Shown here one piece after another: positions 43,600 to 52,089 of a stretch of 64,000 nucleotides of DNA. Source of the stretch: Candidatus Poribacteria bacterium (GTDB taxonomy: Bacteria; Poribacteria; WGA-4E; WGA-3G); NCBI GenBank assembly GCA_022822085.1, contig JAJECK010000127.1, forward strand, positions 1-64,000. Direction: 5' to 3'. The notes under the pieces were generated by a model, which saw only the letters and a program-made list of their open reading frames with translations, did not search any database and had not been told where the DNA came from. Position 1 is the first letter of the stretch. Every line of letters begins with the position of its first letter. A program made the position numbers and the translations under genes.

Positions 43600-44319
43600 A
43601 TGACATCAAACAAAACACAACATTCTATAGTGAATATGAGTCCAACACAATTCCGCAATTGGCTCCATCAGATTATGAATAGTTCCTTGTTTACTGACCA
43701 AAACAAGCTTACCAATTTACTTACACAGGACGCTGACAGAGAAACCGTCGCAGAAGGATTTAGAGAATTCTATGAGTCCTATTCTTACGATTTAGCGTAC
43801 GAATTAGATGAGCAAGAGGAGTATGTGCTAAAAGTGTTGGACAAGAGTAAAGAGTTAATCCATCTAAAGCAACGAGTTTCAGTTGTTAAAAAACAACGGA
43901 AGACATCACACAACGGACGGATAGTGAGGAGACTTGGGGGAAAACCTGATAATGGACAATACCTGCAAAAGATAACAGATTTGTCTGACAACGAATTCAA
44001 AGCACTAATGGAGATACTCCTAAGTTCGAAACTATTTGCCGCGCGGGAACGAGTCGTTAAGTTGATGAAAGAACACGAAACACCTGTAAATCACGGACAG
44101 TTGCAATCTGTTTTTTATGAATTTTTCGTTTGTCACTTGGAATTGGAGCAAGTTCTGGAAGATTTTGAGTACGATCCCGACGAAGAATTGCAAATACATC
44201 CAAAAGTCGCTGAACAATTAGATAGTAGTATTGCTGACTACGAATCCGGAAAAGATAAAGGAAGGTCACTTGAGGAGGTAGCAAAGGAATTCAGAATTGA
44301 TTTGAAATGTACACATTAA
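43600..44319 (+). CDS. Putative antitoxin with duplicated helical domain
   Basis: A 239-residue protein I do not recognise. Two stretches look like copies of one helical unit: about residues 13-70 (MSPTQFRNWLHQIMNSSLF ... GFREFYESY) and 126-187 (LSDNEFKALMEILLSSKLF ... VFYEFFVCH). They are separated by a basic region containing VVKKQRKTSHNGRIVRR. The last 35 residues (SSIADYESGKDKGRSLEEVA) resemble the toxin-binding tails of RelB-like antitoxins. The gene overlaps the RelE-like toxin by 13 bases, so it is probably its antitoxin in an unusual, enlarged form. AAGGAAAC precedes the ATG. Confidence 0.55.
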   Translation: MTSNKTQHSIVNMSPTQFRNWLHQIMNSSLFTDQNKLTNLLTQDADRETVAEGFREFYESYSYDLAYELDEQEEYVLKVLDKSKELIHLKQRVSVVKKQRKTSHNGRIVRRLGGKPDNGQYLQKITDLSDNEFKALMEILLSSKLFAARERVVKLMKEHETPVNHGQLQSVFYEFFVCHLELEQVLEDFEYDPDEELQIHPKVAEQLDSSIADYESGKDKGRSLEEVAKEFRIDLKCTH

Positions 44320-44564
44320 TTTTATTAACGCGCGCTGAATCTGATTTGCTGCGATTGAGTGCACCAATCCAAACACGCATCCTCAACAAACTCCAACAAT
44401 TACGTCTAATTTGTGACGACTATCCACATAAAGCACTAAAAGGTGAACATAGAGGGAAATTCAGCTTGAAAGTCGCTAAGGACTATCGAATCCTCTATAC
44501 TATTGATAGACGTAACCGAGAAATTGTTGTGCATAGAGTTGGACATCGTAGCCGCATCTATTAA
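44307..44564 (+). CDS. RelE/ParE-type toxin
   Basis: An 85-residue toxin of the RelE superfamily. YTLILLTRAESDLLRLSAPI, LRLICDDYPHKALKGEHRGKFSLKVAKDYRILYTID and VVHRVGHRSRIY are typical, with the basic and aromatic C-terminal residues used for mRNA cleavage in RelE. It overlaps the preceding gene by 13 bases, indicating coupled translation. Confidence 0.9.
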   Translation: MYTLILLTRAESDLLRLSAPIQTRILNKLQQLRLICDDYPHKALKGEHRGKFSLKVAKDYRILYTIDRRNREIVVHRVGHRSRIY

Positions 44565-44648
44565 CACTACTGCCAAAATCACCAAACGCTATAAACACAT
44601 TCGCTGCTACTCTTTAAGCTACAACCAAGTCCAGATGCGGAACTTATC

Positions 44649-44677
44649 TTGAAATATCATCTCATTTAGGATATAAT
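44649..44677 (+). promoter_or_regulatory. Promoter of the porY-porX-like pair
   Basis: TTGAAA (44649-44654) and a perfect TATAAT (44672-44677) are 17 bases apart, about 50 bases before the histidine kinase ATG. Confidence 0.8.
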
Positions 44678-44726
44678 ATTAATGAACTGCTGTGACTGAA
44701 GTGTAATAAATCTACTTGAGGACATT

Positions 44727-46211
44727 ATGACGAGGTGGAAACGTAGTATTACATCTACTTATCCGACTGGTCGGTTAATGCTGATATATTTCGGTGTCGG
44801 TGTATGTATTTTGGCACTCGTTTTCGCATATTATACGAGACAAATTTCTCAACTAAACACCGATATTGAAGCACAAATTGAAATCTTCGTAACTCTCGCA
44901 GCCGAGTTGCCAAGTATTGAAGACCGAGCACTACAGCAAAGACTACTCACTGTCATGAGACAGGAACTTTATGCTGAAAATAGGTCGAGAAAGTTTTCTT
45001 TTATTATCACTGACGCAGATGGAAAGGAGGTAATTTCTCAAGGGATTAACACAGAAATAGACGAAAAAGTCAACGGAAGTGACACCGTTTCGTTAACAAT
45101 AGATGAAAAACAACTGCTAAATACAACATTGGAAAGGATGAAAAGCAAAAATCAGCGGCGAAAAATACCTTTCCTAAAAGAAGATCGGCTGATAACTGGG
45201 TATTTTTACCACGGAGATGTAGCCCCAAGTGAGATGGAACAGCTTCCTTTTGCTATAACTGATACTGATAAGACCCCTCAGAAATGGCAGATGTGGAACG
45301 ACTTTATCACTGCTGAAAATGCAACACCAGAGCAAAAAGAGCGCGCACAGATCTTTGTTCAAAATACACCCACATTTAAACGGATTGAAACTACACCTGA
45401 TTGGCAACAAGGATATTTCTATTACGAAATAAAATCGTTCTATGGATTATTAATTACACCTATTGTGTTATCTACCGTTTTGTCACTCTTTGCATTCGGT
45501 TCTATTCTCGTCTATCGACGGATAAAATCCTATGAACATGCAGCAATCTGGGGCGGGTTAGCAAAAGAAACAGCACATCAACTCGGAACACCTATCTCTG
45601 CACTACTTGCATGGTCTGAAATGTTAGATGAACGCAGCAAAGAAACCGGAGATCAAGAACTCATTGAACTTTCAACAAACATGCAGAGCGACCTTGAGCG
45701 GTTACAGAAAACTACTACACGATTCGGAATGATCGGTACAGAACCGACAAAAACTACGGTTGACCTTCAGGAGGTACTTGCCGACGTACTAACATATTTT
45801 GAGAAACGACTGCCACAAGTCAGTCGCAATATAGATATAAATATAAAACAACATGATGTACCCGTAATTTCTGCAAATGCACTTTTGCTACAGTGGGTTT
45901 TCGAAAACTTAATCCGGAATTCGCTGGATGCAATACAGAAAAAAGCAGGACACATCGAAATTGAACCACTTTATGATGAACGACAGAAACAGGTTATCAT
46001 ACGATATGCTGACAACGGTAGCGGAATACCGAGCGAAAATCAAAGGTTTATTTTTGAACCCGGCATGACTACAAAAACACACGGTTGGGGGCTTGGGTTG
46101 ACTATAGTTCAAAGAATAATCAGGGAATATCATCACGGAAGCATACGATTAGTCGAAAGTAAACCAGGTAGAACAACTTTCGAAATACGATTGCCAACCA
46201 GTCTTTCATAG
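44727..46211 (+). CDS. porY: PorY-like sensor histidine kinase
   Basis: A 494-residue membrane histidine kinase. Helices near residues 17-36 and 240-265 frame a periplasmic sensor region. The H-box, AKETAHQLGTPISALLAW, has the phospho-acceptor His284. The catalytic core has the N-box FENLIRNSLDAI, DNGSGIP (G1) and GWGLGLTIVQRII (G2). The adjacent gene is a PorX-type response regulator, so I assign PorY by context. In the Bacteroidetes where PorXY was defined, the two genes are not usually adjacent. It is also possible that this is a general kinase and only the partner is PorX-like. Confidence 0.8.
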   Translation: MTRWKRSITSTYPTGRLMLIYFGVGVCILALVFAYYTRQISQLNTDIEAQIEIFVTLAAELPSIEDRALQQRLLTVMRQELYAENRSRKFSFIITDADGKEVISQGINTEIDEKVNGSDTVSLTIDEKQLLNTTLERMKSKNQRRKIPFLKEDRLITGYFYHGDVAPSEMEQLPFAITDTDKTPQKWQMWNDFITAENATPEQKERAQIFVQNTPTFKRIETTPDWQQGYFYYEIKSFYGLLITPIVLSTVLSLFAFGSILVYRRIKSYEHAAIWGGLAKETAHQLGTPISALLAWSEMLDERSKETGDQELIELSTNMQSDLERLQKTTTRFGMIGTEPTKTTVDLQEVLADVLTYFEKRLPQVSRNIDINIKQHDVPVISANALLLQWVFENLIRNSLDAIQKKAGHIEIEPLYDERQKQVIIRYADNGSGIPSENQRFIFEPGMTTKTHGWGLGLTIVQRIIREYHHGSIRLVESKPGRTTFEIRLPTSLS

Positions 46212-46230
46212 CGACTTCTGAGGAACATAT

Positions 46231-47805
46231 ATGCAACAAAAATTACATAAAATCCTATGGATAGATGATGAAATTGAGGCACTGCTGCCACATAGGCAAT
46301 CCCTTGAAACTCGCGGCTACGATGTCACGCCCGCTACAAACGGTGAAGATGGAATTGAACTGTTAAAACAAAATGATAACCAATACGATGCTATACTGCT
46401 TGACCAGGTTATGCCCGGCAAGGACGGCATGGAAACCTTAGATATTATACGAACTATTAACGCACAAGTACCCGTCATTCTGGTGACACAGTCAAGTGAC
46501 GACAAATTTGTTGATGTCGCTCTTGGAAAACAGGTGACGGATTTTTTAGTTAAACCTATTGGTGTCGCACAGATCGCTTCTACACTCAAACGGGTACTTG
46601 ACCAAAAACATATTGTGGAAACACAAATACCTGGACGATACACTAACGACTTTAACTCGATTAGCACCTTAAAGGCATCACAACCAAGTTGGCAAGATTG
46701 GATTGATATTTACGTCAAATTATTAGAATGGGACCTACTATCCGATCAATTGGCTAAACAAGGTTTAGAAGAAACGCACATAGAACAGAAAAAGGAGTGT
46801 AATGCTGAATTCTCCGATTTTGTACAAGATAATTATCCCGAATGGGTGAACGGTAGTCAAGACAGACCGCCACTGTCTGTTGATGTTTTAGACCAATATG
46901 TGGTGCCATTACTTAAAAATAATGTCCCAACCTACTTTATTGTCGTTGACTGCTTTAGACTTGACCACTGGATGGCTATAGAGCCTCTCTTATATCCTTA
47001 TTTTTCAATTGATCTAAAGTATAGTTTTTCCATTTTGCCAAGTGCAACAATGTACTCGCGGAACGCACTATTCAGCGGGATGTTCCCCGCAGAATTGGCT
47101 AAAAATTATCCGCAATATTGGCAGGAAAAATCTGATGGAGGCACAAGCACGAACCAGTTCGAACGACAAATGCTTGAAGAATTTTTAAAAAAGAATGGAA
47201 TCAGGATTAAGCCTGGTGTCCAATATTTCAAGATTTTCGACCTACGCGGAGGAGTTGAATACAAAAAACGTGTCGCCGCAGCCACACGAGTCGGGTTATC
47301 CGCATTAGTTGTCAACTTTATTGACATACTAACACATCAACGTTCACAATCAGAAGTATTGCAACAACTTGCACCAGATGAACCCGCGTTCCGAGCTTTA
47401 GCGCGCTCATGGTTTGCACATTCATCGCTCTTTGATATACTAAGACTGATTGCTGAACAAGGGGCACACGTTGTCCTCACAACCGACCACGGTTCAGAAT
47501 TTTGCAACCGAGCAACACGCGCTTATGGCAATAGAGACACAAGCACAAGCCTCCGATTTAAAATTGGGAATAACCTCGCTTGCGATGAAAATCAAGCGGT
47601 ATATATACCTAATCCACTGGAATATCAACTACCAGCTGAAACAGCAAGCAAGGATTATATTCTCGCAAAAGACGATTATTATTTCGTCTATCCAAACGAC
47701 TTTTACAAATACAAGCGGCAGTTTCAGGGTGGGTTCCAACATGGCGGTATTTCATTAGGAGAACTGATCACGCCTGTGGTAACACTCACTCCCAGGAACG
47801 GGTAA
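46231..47805 (+). CDS. porX: PorX-like response regulator with PglZ domain
   Basis: A receiver domain (residues 1-125) has Asp12, Asp13, the phospho-acceptor Asp58 (ILLDQVMPGKDG) and the signal Lys (FLVKP). A helical linker follows, then a PglZ/alkaline-phosphatase-like domain with FIVVDCFRLDHW, SILPSATMYSRNALFSGM and VVLTTDHGSEFC. This architecture and the position of Asp58 match PorX, which controls type IX secretion gene expression through a sigma factor in Porphyromonas and relatives and whose PglZ domain acts on nucleotides. It starts 19 bases after the kinase gene, with GAGGAAC before its ATG. No secretion-machinery gene lies in the window. Confidence 0.88.
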   Translation: MQQKLHKILWIDDEIEALLPHRQSLETRGYDVTPATNGEDGIELLKQNDNQYDAILLDQVMPGKDGMETLDIIRTINAQVPVILVTQSSDDKFVDVALGKQVTDFLVKPIGVAQIASTLKRVLDQKHIVETQIPGRYTNDFNSISTLKASQPSWQDWIDIYVKLLEWDLLSDQLAKQGLEETHIEQKKECNAEFSDFVQDNYPEWVNGSQDRPPLSVDVLDQYVVPLLKNNVPTYFIVVDCFRLDHWMAIEPLLYPYFSIDLKYSFSILPSATMYSRNALFSGMFPAELAKNYPQYWQEKSDGGTSTNQFERQMLEEFLKKNGIRIKPGVQYFKIFDLRGGVEYKKRVAAATRVGLSALVVNFIDILTHQRSQSEVLQQLAPDEPAFRALARSWFAHSSLFDILRLIAEQGAHVVLTTDHGSEFCNRATRAYGNRDTSTSLRFKIGNNLACDENQAVYIPNPLEYQLPAETASKDYILAKDDYYFVYPNDFYKYKRQFQGGFQHGGISLGELITPVVTLTPRNG

Positions 47806-48191
47806 TTTGTCTGAATCATCCGTTCAAAAACTGTATTATGGTAGATTTTAGAATTATTTGAACTATATTAAGCTATAGAGAGGACTCCAATCCTAAATAT
47901 CAATACATTTGATCTCGATGAGAAAATCATTTCTATAGAATAAAGACTATTTAATTTTAGAATTCACCATAACTATTAGGAATTTAATGATTATGGTAAT
48001 TAATGTTACATCCTTTCAAAGTAACCTGCAACGATCCGATCATCAAGGTTCAGTCCGATTTCCTTCCATCATCTCACAGAAATTGAACCATCGGAATTTA
48101 TCATACATAAAGCTGCCGCTTTTTGAAATGACAGAATTCATTAACCGAGATGTCTTTCCTGTGAAAGGCATGATAGGAGGAAACGTTAATA
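47806..48191. other. Intergenic region without recognised gene
   Basis: A 386-bp gap. One open frame (47987-48217) overlaps the rng start and lacks a ribosome-binding site and family-like features. No hairpin or promoter pair stands out. Confidence 0.45.
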
Positions 48192-49739
48192 ATGGAAAAG
48201 GAGATACTTATTTCTGATGATGAGTACGAAACACGTTGTGCTGTACTTGAGAAAGGAGTACTAAACGAAATTCAAATTGAACGGAAAGCGACAAAACCTG
48301 TTTTAGGGAACCTATACAAAGGACGCGTTGAAAACGTGCTACCAGGAATGCAAGTGGCTTTTGTTGATATCGGATTGGAACGACACGCTTTTCTACATAT
48401 TTCTGACCTGAAATACAACAACGCTGAAGATGGAAATGGGGATGAAGGATTACCTACTATTGATTTGCAGGCGACACCAGCAAACAAAACACGCGGCGGA
48501 AGAGGATTCCCATATCTCATTACCGATCTCATCTCAAAAAATCAGGAACTTCTCGTGCAAGTCGGTAAAGAACCCATCGGCAGTAAAGGGGCAAGAGTCA
48601 CCAGCAATATAACTCTTCCAGGAAGATACGTCGTTTATCTACCAAACTCTTCTACAATTGGAGTTTCAAGAAGAATTGAAACCGAAAGTGAACGTGAACG
48701 ATTACGGGACTTAGCACAAACCTTAAAAGCAGATGTTGAGGGCGGATTCATCATCCGTACTGCCGCTGAAGGCTTAAGCGAAGAGGAATTTACAGCTGAA
48801 ATACGATACCTAATCAATCAGTGGAAACAGGCATTAAAACGCTCAAAACATAAAACCGCCCCCAGTTTAATCGGTAGAGATCTGAGTTTCATAAACCGAA
48901 TTGTCCGAGATAAATTTACTAAAGATGTTAAACACCTTCTCATTGATTCGCCATCGGGGCATAAGGAAATGATTGATTATGTTACATCAGTAATGCCGAG
49001 TTTGAAAGAGCGGATTTCACTTTATGATGAAGACACTCCGCTCTTTAGTGCTTACGGTGTCGATCAAGAATTGCAAAAAGCACTCAGTGAAAAAATATGG
49101 CTACAGTGTGGTGGACACATCATTATACAACAGACTGAAGCAATGGTTTCCATTGATGTCAATACAGGACGATTCGTCGGACAATCAGACCCAGATAACA
49201 CTATTCTCAGCGCGAACCTTGAAGCTGTTGATGAAGTCGTACGACAGATACAATTGCGAGATTTAGGAGGAATTATCGTTGTTGACTTCATTGATATGGA
49301 CGAACCCGCACATCGTAGGCAGGTATTCAAATTGCTGCAAGAGGCACTAAGAAAGGACAAAGCACGCACCAATATCTTACATTTTTCTGATTTAGGGTTG
49401 GTCGAGATGACACGTCAACGCACGCGTCCAAGTCTCGCTACCTTGCTAACAGAACAGTGTCCTTATTGCGAAGGGCATGGCACAATTCTATCAATTGAAA
49501 CCGTTGTTATAAGCCTATTCCGAGCAATAAAAAGAGCACATCGCCAAACCCGACAATCTAAAATCCGAATCATCGCAAATGATCATATCGTTTCGCATCT
49601 CAACGCGCAGATGTCCGCAAAATTTCGAGAACTGAAGAAATCGTTGAAGTTGGATTTGCTCCTTGAACCTGACGCAGACCTGCATCTTGAAGATTATCGC
49701 ATCTTCGCTGCAAACGGTGAAGAACTCTTTTTGGATTAA
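48192..49739 (+). CDS. rng: Ribonuclease G/E
   Basis: An endoribonuclease that processes 16S rRNA and mRNA. An N-terminal S1-like domain (NLYKGRVENVLPGMQVAFVD and ERHAFLHISDL) is followed by the DNase I-like and RNase H-like catalytic segments VSIDVNTGRFVG and GGIIVVDFIDM, and by the zinc-link CPYCEGHGTI. The length of 515 residues matches RNase G rather than the long RNase E. AGGAGG lies at the right distance before the ATG. In many genomes rng lies just upstream of rplU-rpmA, as it does here with one small gene between. Confidence 0.95.
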   Translation: MEKEILISDDEYETRCAVLEKGVLNEIQIERKATKPVLGNLYKGRVENVLPGMQVAFVDIGLERHAFLHISDLKYNNAEDGNGDEGLPTIDLQATPANKTRGGRGFPYLITDLISKNQELLVQVGKEPIGSKGARVTSNITLPGRYVVYLPNSSTIGVSRRIETESERERLRDLAQTLKADVEGGFIIRTAAEGLSEEEFTAEIRYLINQWKQALKRSKHKTAPSLIGRDLSFINRIVRDKFTKDVKHLLIDSPSGHKEMIDYVTSVMPSLKERISLYDEDTPLFSAYGVDQELQKALSEKIWLQCGGHIIIQQTEAMVSIDVNTGRFVGQSDPDNTILSANLEAVDEVVRQIQLRDLGGIIVVDFIDMDEPAHRRQVFKLLQEALRKDKARTNILHFSDLGLVEMTRQRTRPSLATLLTEQCPYCEGHGTILSIETVVISLFRAIKRAHRQTRQSKIRIIANDHIVSHLNAQMSAKFRELKKSLKLDLLLEPDADLHLEDYRIFAANGEELFLD

Positions 49740-49751
49740 TCCTTCACATAC

Positions 49752-49804
49752 ACTTGCCCAATAATGTACAGGTAAGATATGAAAATGCACATAATTGGGC
49801 AAGT
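49752..49804. repeat. Long hairpin downstream of rng
   Basis: ACTTGCCCAAT (49752-49762) and ATTGGGCAAGT (49794-49804) form an 11-bp perfect stem, extended inward by an imperfect ATGTACA/TGCACAT. There is no T-run. It may terminate rng transcription or be a small palindromic element. Confidence 0.55.
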
Positions 49805-49895
49805 TCTCATCAGATAGTTCATAATTTCCTGCATAAATTGGCATATAACTTGCTTAATGCATTGCAAAACAAAGAACAGATTAGGAGGCAGTCTG

Positions 49896-50351
49896 ATGCC
49901 TAAATTCAACCTTCTCTTTACTTTATTTCTTATCATTGTTCTTGTTATCACAGGCAATGTCTATTCACATCAGTACGCTCCTCGACCTAAACCGACGTTC
50001 CCATATACGAAATTTTCACAAAAACCTAAGGTTGTTCGAAGAGTTAAGATACAGGTACCAAAAGTGCACGATGTTGAGATGGATAAAATCACACCAAGTC
50101 TAACGACAATTCCGGAAACACAAGACCATAATTTACGTGAATTTGACATATTACCTGTCCTAAATCTGAACTTCTTACAAGTTCCCAAAGCAATTATCTG
50201 TTGTACTATTGGGCATGTCTGTATTGGCGAAGTTCCAGGACCATCATTATTATCGCCGATAATTGGTCCCATTGCAGATCCGTTTAATGGTGACTTCAGC
50301 GAAACAATGAGTTTAGAAGAGTTCTTCTTATGGCTGAGGCGTAATAGATAG
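49896..50351 (+). CDS. Small exported protein of unknown function
   Basis: A 151-residue protein with a clear signal peptide (LLFTLFLIIVLVITGNVYS). The start at 49896 is supported by AGGAGG (49883-49888). The mature part is Pro/Lys-rich at first (APRPKPTFPYTKFSQKPK) and contains CCTIGHVCIGEVPGPS, three cysteines that could form disulfides or bind metal. It is not recognised. It lies between rng and rplU on the same strand. Confidence 0.6.
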   Translation: MPKFNLLFTLFLIIVLVITGNVYSHQYAPRPKPTFPYTKFSQKPKVVRRVKIQVPKVHDVEMDKITPSLTTIPETQDHNLREFDILPVLNLNFLQVPKAIICCTIGHVCIGEVPGPSLLSPIIGPIADPFNGDFSETMSLEEFFLWLRRNR

Positions 50352-50699
50352 GAAGACGATTAGGAACCTTGACACAATCCCGAACAGAAAAACAAACTGA
50401 TTTGTAAATAACAGCATAAGCGTTTGTAGTCGTGCAATCCATTGATGCTCTTTTTAGGCTTACAAAGCCCACTAACAAGAAAATCACACGGTTAATGCAC
50501 AAATATTTAAACACTCCATGTTTCAAAAAAACTTGACTTACCACCAAAAATGTGGTATTATGTATATTGTCCGAATTATAAATATGGGCGGGTAGGTGCG
50601 TCCAATGCTCATACACATTACAGCCTAAGCAAAAAATAGAAAATAGAACATTCCACAGACATTCTTCGGAATTTCTACACCTAAAAGGAGTGAAAACAA
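50352..50699 (+). promoter_or_regulatory. rplU-rpmA upstream region with promoter at 50533-50561
   Basis: TTGACT (50533-50538) and TATTAT (50556-50561) are 17 bases apart, giving an rplU leader of about 130 bases. Between the previous gene and this promoter I see nothing coding. The ACCACAAAA... region holds CCACCAAAAATGTGG, a small palindrome between the two boxes that could be an operator. Confidence 0.65.
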
Positions 50700-51062
50700 A
50701 TGTATGCAGTATTTGCAAGCGGTGGGAGACAGCATCGTGTTGAGGTGGGAAACCTCATAGATATAGAAAAGTTGGACAATGCTGTTGGTGAAACAGTCAC
50801 ATTTCCTTCCGTTTTAGCGATTGCCGGTGAAGACGGTCAGTTGCAAGCAGGAACCCCTTACCTTGAAAACGTCTCGGTTACAGGTGAAGTCGTTGAACAG
50901 GGACGTGCAAAGAAAATCGTCGTTTTTAAATCCAAACGACGTAAAGGCTACAAACGAAAAATGGGGCACCGACAATCATATACACGTATCAAAATTACCG
51001 CAATTGGTGGTGAGGAAATTACCGCAAATGACGGAGAGGAGGTGGAATCCAATGGCACATAA
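50700..51062 (+). CDS. rplU: 50S ribosomal protein L21
   Basis: L21 binds 23S rRNA in the large subunit. [18 protein letters not shown] at the start and [24 protein letters not shown], the RNA-binding end, are diagnostic. It has 120 residues, with a short acidic C-terminal extension. Its last codons encode the AGGAGG used by rpmA, and the two genes overlap by 11 bases. AAAAGGAG precedes the ATG. Confidence 0.96.
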   Translation: MYAVFASGGRQHRVEVGNLIDIEKLDNAVGETVTFPSVLAIAGEDGQLQAGTPYLENVSVTGEVVEQGRAKKIVVFKSKRRKGYKRKMGHRQSYTRIKITAIGGEEITANDGEEVESNGT

Positions 51063-51318
51063 GAAAGGTGGCGGAAGTACACGTAACGGTCGTGACAGTA
51101 TTGGAAAACGACTCGGTGTCAAAAGGTTTTCTGGAAACTATGTTACCGCAGGGAGTATTCTCGTCCGACAGCGGGGAACGCACCTACATGCTGGTAATAA
51201 TGTCGGAGTAGGCAAAGACTATACCCTTTTCTCTAAAATTGATGGGTTTGTCTGGTTTGAACGAAAGGACAAATACCGTCGCAAGGTGAGTGTCTATGCA
51301 GAACGACCTGCATTCTAA
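51052..51318 (+). CDS. rpmA: 50S ribosomal protein L27
   Basis: L27 reaches the peptidyl-transferase centre. [20 protein letters not shown] and [21 protein letters not shown] are family signatures, and the length is 88 residues. The N-terminus is of the uncleaved type. The ATG overlaps rplU, and a longer open frame to 50821 is only out-of-frame reading through L21. An intrinsic terminator follows. Confidence 0.96.
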   Translation: MAHKKGGGSTRNGRDSIGKRLGVKRFSGNYVTAGSILVRQRGTHLHAGNNVGVGKDYTLFSKIDGFVWFERKDKYRRKVSVYAERPAF

Positions 51319-51334
51319 AAGGTATCCTAAAAAA

Positions 51335-51361
51335 GCCTCACCACCGTGTGAGGCTTTTTTG
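51335..51361 (+). terminator. Intrinsic terminator of rplU-rpmA
   Basis: GCCTCAC (51335-51341) pairs with GTGAGGC (51348-51354) and is followed by a run of Ts, preceded by a matching A-run. It lies 17 bases after the rpmA stop. Confidence 0.9.
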
Positions 51362-51684
51362 CTTATTGCACTATGCATTACAATTCTGTAGAGACATTTA
51401 GTGGGAGTGATGCTTATTGAAAGAAGATATGTTAATCCTATTGTTGGAGAGATTCCCAACTCCGATTTGTTAAATTATCAGATATCATAATCTTATGTAA
51501 CTTCTCAATAATAACTTACCTTAATTAAAGAGTCTGTTCAAAGTCGCGCAATCCATGCGCCTCTTACATTTACCTAAAAACAGGAATTTTCTAATGCGTA
51601 ATTATTCATTAGAATTAGTGTTGCAAATTAAATGGCACTGTTGAATTCTACTAGACATCTTAACAGAATACCGAGGAAGATAAA
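51362..51684. other. Intergenic region without recognised gene
   Basis: About 320 AT-rich bases after the terminator. I see no supported ORF, promoter pair or repeat. Confidence 0.45.
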
Positions 51685-52089
51685 GTGAAATGGATAATCC
51701 CACTTATATTACTAACTCTCACAATCGGGTGCAATAGCATAGACATCAGTAAATTAGCAATTGAAACGATGGATAACGCACGCGTCAGCATCAATACTGC
51801 AGAAAAAGTTGGCGCACGCGATGTCGCTGGTACCGAGATGAAATCCGCAGAAGACATGCTTACCAACGCTGAAACTTCCTTGCAATCTGGTAATGATGAA
51901 CGCGCATATCGACTCGGATTACGCGCATTTCTGCACGCGCGAATCGCAACTGAAAAAGCGTTGGCAGTACGCCAAGAGTCACGCGTATTAGAAGCACAAG
52001 CTGGATTAGAACTCCAACAGCAAGCTTCAGAGGAAGTTCTCAACAACCTTGAAAAACTCAAGGCAGAACGAGATGCACAGAAAAAATGA
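51685..52089 (+). CDS. Lipoprotein of the DUF4398 type
   Basis: A 134-residue predicted outer-membrane or periplasmic lipoprotein. The lipobox LTIGC places the acylated Cys at about residue 16. The rest is helical and Ala/Glu-rich, with TMDNARVSINTAEKVGARDVAGTEMKSAEDMLTNAE resembling DUF4398 helical hairpins. It overlaps the next, larger lipoprotein by four bases (ATGA), so the two are co-translated. Confidence 0.75.
   Translation: MKWIIPLILLTLTIGCNSIDISKLAIETMDNARVSINTAEKVGARDVAGTEMKSAEDMLTNAETSLQSGNDERAYRLGLRAFLHARIATEKALAVRQESRVLEAQAGLELQQQASEEVLNNLEKLKAERDAQKK

Noticed and set aside
47987-48217. 76-codon frame before rng
   Set aside because: It overlaps the rng start out of frame and lacks initiation signals and any recognisable sequence feature.
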